A DNA stretch of 64,000 bases. Source: Garcia nutans. Lineage: Eukaryota; Streptophyta; Magnoliopsida; Malpighiales; Euphorbiaceae. Position 1 is the first letter of the stretch. Every line of letters begins with the position of its first letter. Positions 57,890 to 64,000 of this stretch are shown in pieces. Where the stretch lies: contig CANTUV010000062.1 of NCBI GenBank assembly GCA_947685225.1, positions 11,738,501 through 11,802,500 on the forward strand, read 5' to 3'. The notes under the pieces are model-generated. The model saw only the letters and a program-made list of their open reading frames with translations. It searched no databases and was not told the origin of the DNA. A program made the position numbers and the translations under genes.

Positions 57890-58760
57890 CGAGGTCTGAA
57901 TCCTGCTCGGTTTAAGATGGAAATTTATGCCTTGGAAGATTTAGTAGATTTAAGCAAAAACAATTTTGAGAGACTTCCAGCAGGCATCAAACAACAGAGT
58001 GGAAGAAGCTCAATGTACCAATGAGCCTTTGATTTAGTAGCACTATAGTTGTTTTTGGGAGTCGTCTAGTTTTCAGGGGTAATGTCTTGATCGAGTTCGA
58101 GCATCGATCGGGTCAAATTTATCCCAAGGAAAAGGTCAATGGAGCATGCATTAGATGGCAACTGCTTCAATGCAAATCAACAATTCCATAACAATAAGAT
58201 CTCTCTTTCACTTTCATTTTCACTTTGAATCTTGATAATTATGTCAGTTTGTCTTTTCTCTCTGTCCCTGAACCTTGGTTTCATTATACAGGTAAATCAA
58301 AATCAGCTTCTTACTTTTTTTCTCCAGGAAGTGAAATTCCAGAATTTGTTCTGCTTCTGCTATAAATTAGTGTAAGGAATCTTCATTAACATTTGTGTTG
58401 CTCTCAAATGGATGTCAGCTCATGGAAATTGCACTGTATGTTGTTAATGGCTGAAAAAACACTTTTTCCTGACCAGGAATATAAGCTATAGGTCCCATTT
58501 CGAATATACAAAGAGTGAAAATAATGGTTTCACATCTCATTACTGGTCTGGAAATAAAAGAAGACATGATCCTCAAGTCAGATGATACTTTCATATGGTT
58601 TATCTTCTGGCAAACCAGGTTAGTCAAAAGGTACTAAATGTTATGTTCCTTCATTTGAAATTTTAGCTTCAGACAACGCGAAGAAACTCGTCAACGTCAG
58701 CAAAGGTGTCCATCCTGCTTTACTGTGACGAAACAAACGAAAGATTGCAGTAGTGGACCC
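57890..58760 (+). pseudogene. Second, shorter TNL relic: last LRR and C-JID
   Basis: The piece LEDLVDLSKNNFERLPAGIK (57935-57995) parallels LEDLDQSKNNFETIPASVK of the upstream gene. It is followed by a C-JID relic beginning PGSEIPEF near 58335 and continuing through stops and frameshifts to about 58740 (KKLVNVSKGVHPALL). It is either a tandem partial duplication of the neighbouring gene's 3' end or the remains of a second TNL. Confidence 0.75.
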
Positions 58761-59290
58761 AGAAATTCAAGCGACGGACGCCAAGATTGTAAATAATAGA
58801 TACAATTAAATTTTTTTATATTCAAATATAGGAGGGGATTAAGGGTACAAATAAAAAAAATATTTAATGAATTTAGAAGCTAAATATAAAAAAGGGAGAA
58901 GAAATTAAAGATAAAAAATTATGAAGTCCGTAAAAATTAAAAAAGACATAGGAAAAAAATATGTAAAGAGCATGAAATTAAGAAAACAGAAAAAATTCAT
59001 GAAGTTGGAAGGATTAAGAATAGAATTTAAGACAAGTGACTAAAAAAAATGAAACTTTAAAAAAATAAAAAGGTTGATAAAATTAGAAAAAGAAATGAGG
59101 CTCTGGCCGGCACTGTTGATTACAATTCAAAGAAAACAACATTGATGAACATAAGATGTAGTTATATCTTTTAATATGTTTATAAATTCAATCTAATTTA
59201 AACTCAATCCATAAAAATAAGAATTAAAATTACCTTCTGCAATTTCTGGAATTTCTTCTTTGCTAATACTCTATAAGTTTTTCATCAAAA
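58761..59290. other. AT-rich spacer after the TNL relic
   Basis: Purine-rich, A-rich plus strand with no supported gene. It may include the far end of a Copia 3' LTR, but no edge could be fixed. Confidence 0.4.
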
Positions 59291-59297
59291 ATGTATT

Positions 59298-59505
59298 AAA
59301 GGGATATGTCTATACTGAAATGATATTTCCTTAGTAAAGGACATATTTGAAGAGATGTTCCATATTGAAAGGACATGTCTACGCTAAAGAGATTTGTCCA
59401 TAGTAAAGTGACATGTCTTTGCCAAAGAGACATGTCCATACTGAAAGGGATATATCTGTACTAATGAGACATGTTCATACTGAAGAGAGATGTTTGTCAT
59501 TATGA
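59298..59505. repeat. Short tandem repeat, unit about 20 bp, roughly ten copies
   Basis: Variants of GACATGTCCATACTGAAAG repeat head to tail, with GACATGT or GATATGT at each start and CTGAA, GTAAA or CTAA in the second half. It lies just beyond the 3' end of a minus-strand Copia pol, where its LTR would be, so it may be an LTR internal (enhancer-like) array. Confidence 0.75.
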
Positions 59506-60851
59506 GTAATTTATTACCGGACCACTTTCAGGTGTTCTAGTTTATATTCTTCCACTTTGCCCATATATCAAAATATTAAAAGCGAAAGACTTTACATGAA
59601 TCATGGTGATAAGTCCTCTAACAACGTGTATTATCTTCCATGTATCACAATACATCATGGATCTCAAAACATATCCTCACTTTTTAATGAACCTTATGTA
59701 TATTCAATATCCAAGCATTAATGATATTCCTCAAATTAAATGAATGTACACACTAGAAAACTAAACTTGAGAAACATCAAAATTGAGTTTCATTAAATTA
59801 ATAGCATTTGTTCTTATAATAAGATTACATGATAGGACTAAGTCCCATCCTAACTACATGATCCTTGAATTTAAATGGTGGCATGCCCTTAGTCAACGGA
59901 TATGGAATCATAAACTCAACTAACATGCCCAATGAACACTTTGTACCTTTAACATTTTTTCTTGTGTCTAAATATTTAATGTCGATGCGTTTATTTTGAC
60001 TATGACTTTTGCTATTTTTAGCTATAAAAACAACAATTGAATTGTCCTAATATATTATTAATGGTCTAAAGATAGAATTAATAATTATAAGCCAGAATAT
60101 GAAACTCCTTAACCATACACCACATGAAGTAGCCTCAAAATAAGAAACGAACTCCGCCTCCATGATGGAAGTAGTAGTTAATGATTGTTTAGTATTTCTC
60201 CAAGATATGGCTTTGCCAGCCATCATGAAGATATGTCCTAATGTTGATTTGCGTGGATCAACATAGCTAGCAAAGTTTGAATCTAAATATCCTATTCCTT
60301 CCAGATTTTTAGTTCACGTGCACATAAGCATGTAGTTTTTGGTTTCTTGAAGATACCTCATACTTTCTTTGTAGTTTTGCGATGGTCTAAACCTAGGTTC
60401 TAAAATCAACCAAATATTCTCATAGAAAATGCAGTTTCAAACCCTATTTAGACCTAAGCATACATTAAGTTTTCTACTACAAAAGCATATGAAATGTTTT
60501 TCATTTGTTCCCTCTCAAAATCATTTTTAGGATATTGACTTAAATTGAATTTATCTCCCTTCACAATGGGAGCTACATTTGGTAGCAAAGTCATTCATCC
60601 AACCAAAATCTCTCTAAAGCTTTATTGATGTAGGTTTCATGAGATATATGTAAAATGCCTCATAATTTATCTCTATGGACTTAATGCCAATGACATGAAA
60701 TGCCTCACTCATATCCTTCATGTCAAAGTTTTAAAAGCAGAGCTATTTCACCTCATTTGGCAAAACTTATCATTATAGCTATAAGTAAAATATCATCCAC
60801 ATTATAAAACAAGAAAATATATTTTACTCCTAATGACCTTTCGGTATATAC

Positions 60852-62967
60852 TGTTTGAAAAATTACGCAGATTTTTCTATAAATCAAATGAGTGAGAGTG
60901 TAAAATAACAGCAAAAATAATACACAAATTTTATAACCGAGTTCGGCCAATTGTGCCTACGTCTTAGAACCCCCTAGAGATTGTTTTATTAAAGAGAGAA
61001 GGTATATAAAGTGTTTACAACACTCACAACTCACAACTTACACCCAATTATACCAAAAATAAATTTATAGTGGTTTGGATTCAATAATCCTACATTCACT
61101 CCCAAACCTCAATTGGGTATTCAACTATACTTAGAGATTTGCAAGTTCACTCCCAGCTTAGTGTTTTCACAAGTTCACACTGAAATTTATAAGTATTTTC
61201 CTAAGGCTAATACTTAAACCCCCTTACAAGAGTTTTCCTAAGCTAACTCTCAAACCAACAAGTGTTTATGGCTCCGCTAAACCTTATAATAGTATTTTAA
61301 TGGCTAACATTTAAACCCCTTACAAGAATTTTCTTAGGCTAACTCTCAAACCCAATAAGTATTTATGGCTCACACTAAACCTTATAATAGTATTTTTAAT
61401 GGCTAACACTCAATTTCAAAATTTTCTCTCAAACTCTCTTTCATTCTCTAATTTTGGGATGATTTTCAAATGAGATCTTAAAAATTTATATAGGCTTTAA
61501 AAATAGGTTGGTGAAATTCTGTCAAAGGTTAGGCACCTCTTTTACCTAAGTTAGGCACCTTCATTTTTTATAAAATTAGGCACCTCCATTCTTGACAAAA
61601 AAAAATGAACCTTCATTTTTGACAAAAAAATATACCTCCATTTTTTACTCTTCAAATGGTGTAATTTTCTTAACAATCTCCCACTTAAAGACTGATTCCA
61701 ATCTATCTTCAGACCTCAATCTGTGCGGCAGGTCTTTCTAGTTTTATTACTCTTGCAAGCCAACTGAAATTGAACACAACTTCAGTTTCTCAATAGTCAC
61801 CGTCTTTGTCAACATATCTGCTGGATTCTTGCTTCCCGACGAGCTGCTTACAGCTGTGATAGTTGCATTCTAACTTTCTGGTAGAGAAGATAAAAGTATT
61901 AATGCTCGTGCTTCTTTATCAAATTCAATCCCAACTGACCTCAACTGGGTTATGACTGTATTGAGTTTATTTAGATATTGAGCTACCGATGAGCCTTTCG
62001 TCTGTAGTCATCACTCCCACTCAAAACTAACTTTCTCTGAATCTTTTTTGATAATTCTTTGAACCACCATGTATTAGAACACCTCCGTCATCAGACAGAC
62101 ACAAAATTTTACTATTTATAAAATTTACTATTTATATAAATAGTAACTTGACAGAAAATTGACATAATTTATAACCAGCAGCTCTGATATTAGTTGTTGA
62201 AAAAATTACACGGATTTTTCTATAAATCAGATGAGTGAGAGTGCAAAATAACAGCGAAAATAATACACACAAATTTGATAACAGTGTTCAGCCAATTGTG
62301 CCTACGTCTCCGAACTCCCTAGAGATTATTTATTAAAGAGAGAAGGTATACAAAGTGTTTACAACACTCACAACTCACAACCCACACTCAATTATACAAA
62401 AATAAATTTATAATGGTTCGGATTCAATAATCATGCATTCACTCCCAAATCTCAATTGGATATTCCACTATACTTAGAGTTTTGTAAGTTCACTACCAAC
62501 TTAATATTTTTATAAGCTCACACCGAATTCTACAAGTATTTTCCTAAGGGTAACATTCAAACTCTTTACAAGAGTTTTCCTAGGCTAATTCTCAAACCCA
62601 ACAAGTGTTTATGGCTCACACTAAACCTTACAATAGTTTTTTAATGGCTAATACTCAAACCCCTTACAAGAGTTTTTCTAGGCTAACTCTCAAATCCAAC
62701 AAGTATTTATGGCTCACACTAAACCTTACAATAGTGTTTTAATGGCTAACACTCAATTTTAAGTTTTTCTCTCAAACTCTCTTTAATTCTCTAATTTTGG
62801 GATGATTTCTAAATGAGGTCTTAATGGTTTATATAGGTTTCGAAAAGTTGGTAAAATTTTGTCAAAGGTTAGGCATCTCTTTTACCTAAGTTAGACACCT
62901 CCATTTTTGACAAAAAAAAAATATACCTTCATTTTTTACTCTTCAAATGGTGTAATTTTTTTTAACA
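60852..62967 (-). mobile_element. Nested, internally deleted Copia with two LTRs
   Basis: The LTRs are at 60852-61675 (824 bp) and 62195-62967 (773 bp), each opening TGTT and closing TTAACA. The target duplication is TATAC (60847-60851 and 62968-62972). A degenerate primer-binding site ATATCAGAGCTG (minus strand, about 62190-62179) abuts the 5' LTR, and a purine tract TTTAAGTGGGAGAT lies at the 3' LTR. The 519-bp interior reads, on the minus strand, as gag (EFDKEARALILLSSLPES) joined directly to the last residues of RNase H (NPADMLTKTVTIEKLKLCS). It inserted into the RT of the older Copia. Confidence 0.9.
61200..61420 (-). repeat. About 97-bp tandem duplication within the nested element's LTR
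   Basis: A block with CTTACAAGAGTTTTCCTA-like sequence, then CTAACTCTCAAACC and ACTAAACCTTATAATAG, occurs at about 61223 and again about 96-97 bp later. The other LTR has the same arrangement (62560-62750), so the duplication predates insertion. Confidence 0.75.
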
Positions 62968-64000
62968 TATACATTGTTCCATAATGTTTCCTTCCAATCC
63001 AAATGAAGAAATTACACTATGAAATTTCAAATACTATTGATGGTAGGCTTGTTTTAATTCGTAGATAGATTTCTTGAGCTTGCACACTAATTGCTCGCCA
63101 TCACTAGAGAGGAATCCTTCTAGTTATTTTATATAAACCTACTATTCTAAATCTCCTTGAAGAAATGCAGATTTTACAATTCATAGATACTAGAGAAAAG
63201 GTTTTGTATAATCAATTCCTTATTTTTGAGTGAACGCTTTAGAAATGAGTCTTTCCTTGCATCTTTCAATATTGTTCATAAAGTCTCTCTTTGTTTTAAA
63301 GACCCATTTACATCCAATGGCTTTTGCACCATCTAATTACTCAACAAGATCCTAGACTTCGTTACTTTTCATAGATTTCATCTTGTCCAATATGGCATTA
63401 TACCACAATTTTGATTCTTTACAATTCAAGGCTTATGAAAAGACTCAAGATCATTTTCAGCTCCATTTTTATAGTCAGACTCTTGCAGATATTCAATGTA
63501 ATTATTGATTTCTTAATTCTTATAGATATTCTTAAGGTTGTACCAACATCATCTCCAGGACTTATGAAAAGGAATTAAGATCATTTTCAGCTCTAATGTT
63601 ACAGTCGGACACTTTTATATATTGAATGTAATTACTATGTCTTATTGTTTTCTTAATTTTTTGTATATCTTTTTAAGGTTGTATCAAAATCAATTGAAGG
63701 AGCATGTTGTGCAACTTGTTGCTCAACAATCTCAAACAATTATTATATAATTGGATTACTAGATTATTATCAATGACTTGTGGAACTTTATTGAAACTTA
63801 AGAATTGTTGTGAACAATGACCAATCTATCACCTAAAGTGGAAGGTTGAAATTTTTAATGATCTTGCTCAGAAATTATATTTTTTGCATTAGTCGCTACC
63901 ACTAGTCAAATCAATTTCTAGAAAATTTTCATTTCTTGATTATATAATCATAATGGTGTGGGCTAGATAATAAAATACAACCTATCAACTAATATTCCTA

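Larger units (their letters stand above)
59800..64000 (-). mobile_element. Older Copia retrotransposon (3' part of pol), continues past the window
   Basis: On the minus strand, from 63400 down to 62973: RT start (IGCKWVFKTKRD near 63310, then decayed sequence to the insertion point). After a nested element the RT resumes (LFYNVDDILLIAI near 60790). RNase H follows (DPRKSTLGHIFM near 60250, NTKQSLTTTSIMEAEFVSYFEA near 60170) and the C-terminal block PLTKGMPP.FKFKDHVVRMGL near 59890-59830. Stops and shifts abound. The 5' part would lie beyond 64000. Region 63450-64000 is probably the integrase-RT linker, poorly preserved. Confidence 0.82.

Overview
The window looks like nuclear DNA of a eudicot plant. 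It is AT-rich, genes have GT-AG introns, plant LTR retrotransposons (Copia and Gypsy) are dense, there are L1- and RTE-type LINEs and Au-like SINEs, and there is a TIR-NBS-LRR resistance gene, a class found in eudicots and absent from grasses. I cannot name the species. Three host gene loci are supported: a D6PK-type AGCVIII protein kinase (plus strand, about 7.6-16.2 kb), a single-domain universal stress protein (USP) gene (minus strand, 17.87-32.68 kb), and a broken TIR-NBS-LRR gene (plus strand, 53.4-57.7 kb) followed by a smaller relic of the same family.

Layout. 1-7.6 kb is intergenic AT-rich DNA with an about 53-bp minisatellite. 7.6-16.2 kb is the kinase: a CT-rich leader, two coding exons, and a 4.9-kb intron holding two SINEs, a non-autonomous hAT-like element, an RTE LINE tail and three tandem duplications. 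One of these duplications has copied the exon-2 splice acceptor. 16.3-17.2 kb is a decayed Copia fragment. 17.9-32.7 kb is the USP gene, whose four exons (388, 119, 116 and 241 nt) join in frame into 287 codons plus a stop. Intron 2 carries an L1-type LINE and intron 1 a 5.1-kb Copia with both LTRs and a 5-bp target duplication, both in the gene's own orientation. 33-41.2 kb is a plus-strand Copia split by a 2.3-kb Gypsy solo LTR and cut at its 3' LTR by a rearranged Gypsy piece. 42.9-49.4 kb is a minus-strand, SIRE-like Copia whose 5' LTR abuts an inverted partial copy of itself. 49.4-53.4 kb is DNA-transposon-like repeats and a small solo LTR. 53.4-58.8 kb is the resistance-gene pseudogene and relic. 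59.3-64 kb is an older minus-strand Copia, running off the window, into which a 2.1-kb LTR element has inserted whose internal part is a gag piece fused to the end of pol.

The host genes have no evident joint function: the kinase belongs to an auxin-transport-regulating family, the USP to a stress-associated nucleotide-binding family, and the TNL to immune receptors. The main interest is structural: an apparently intact small gene stretched to nearly 15 kb by sense-oriented retroelements, a kinase with an apparent N-terminal frameshift and a dead duplicated acceptor, and several nested or internally deleted elements dated relative to one another by their insertions. I found no convincing new molecular system.
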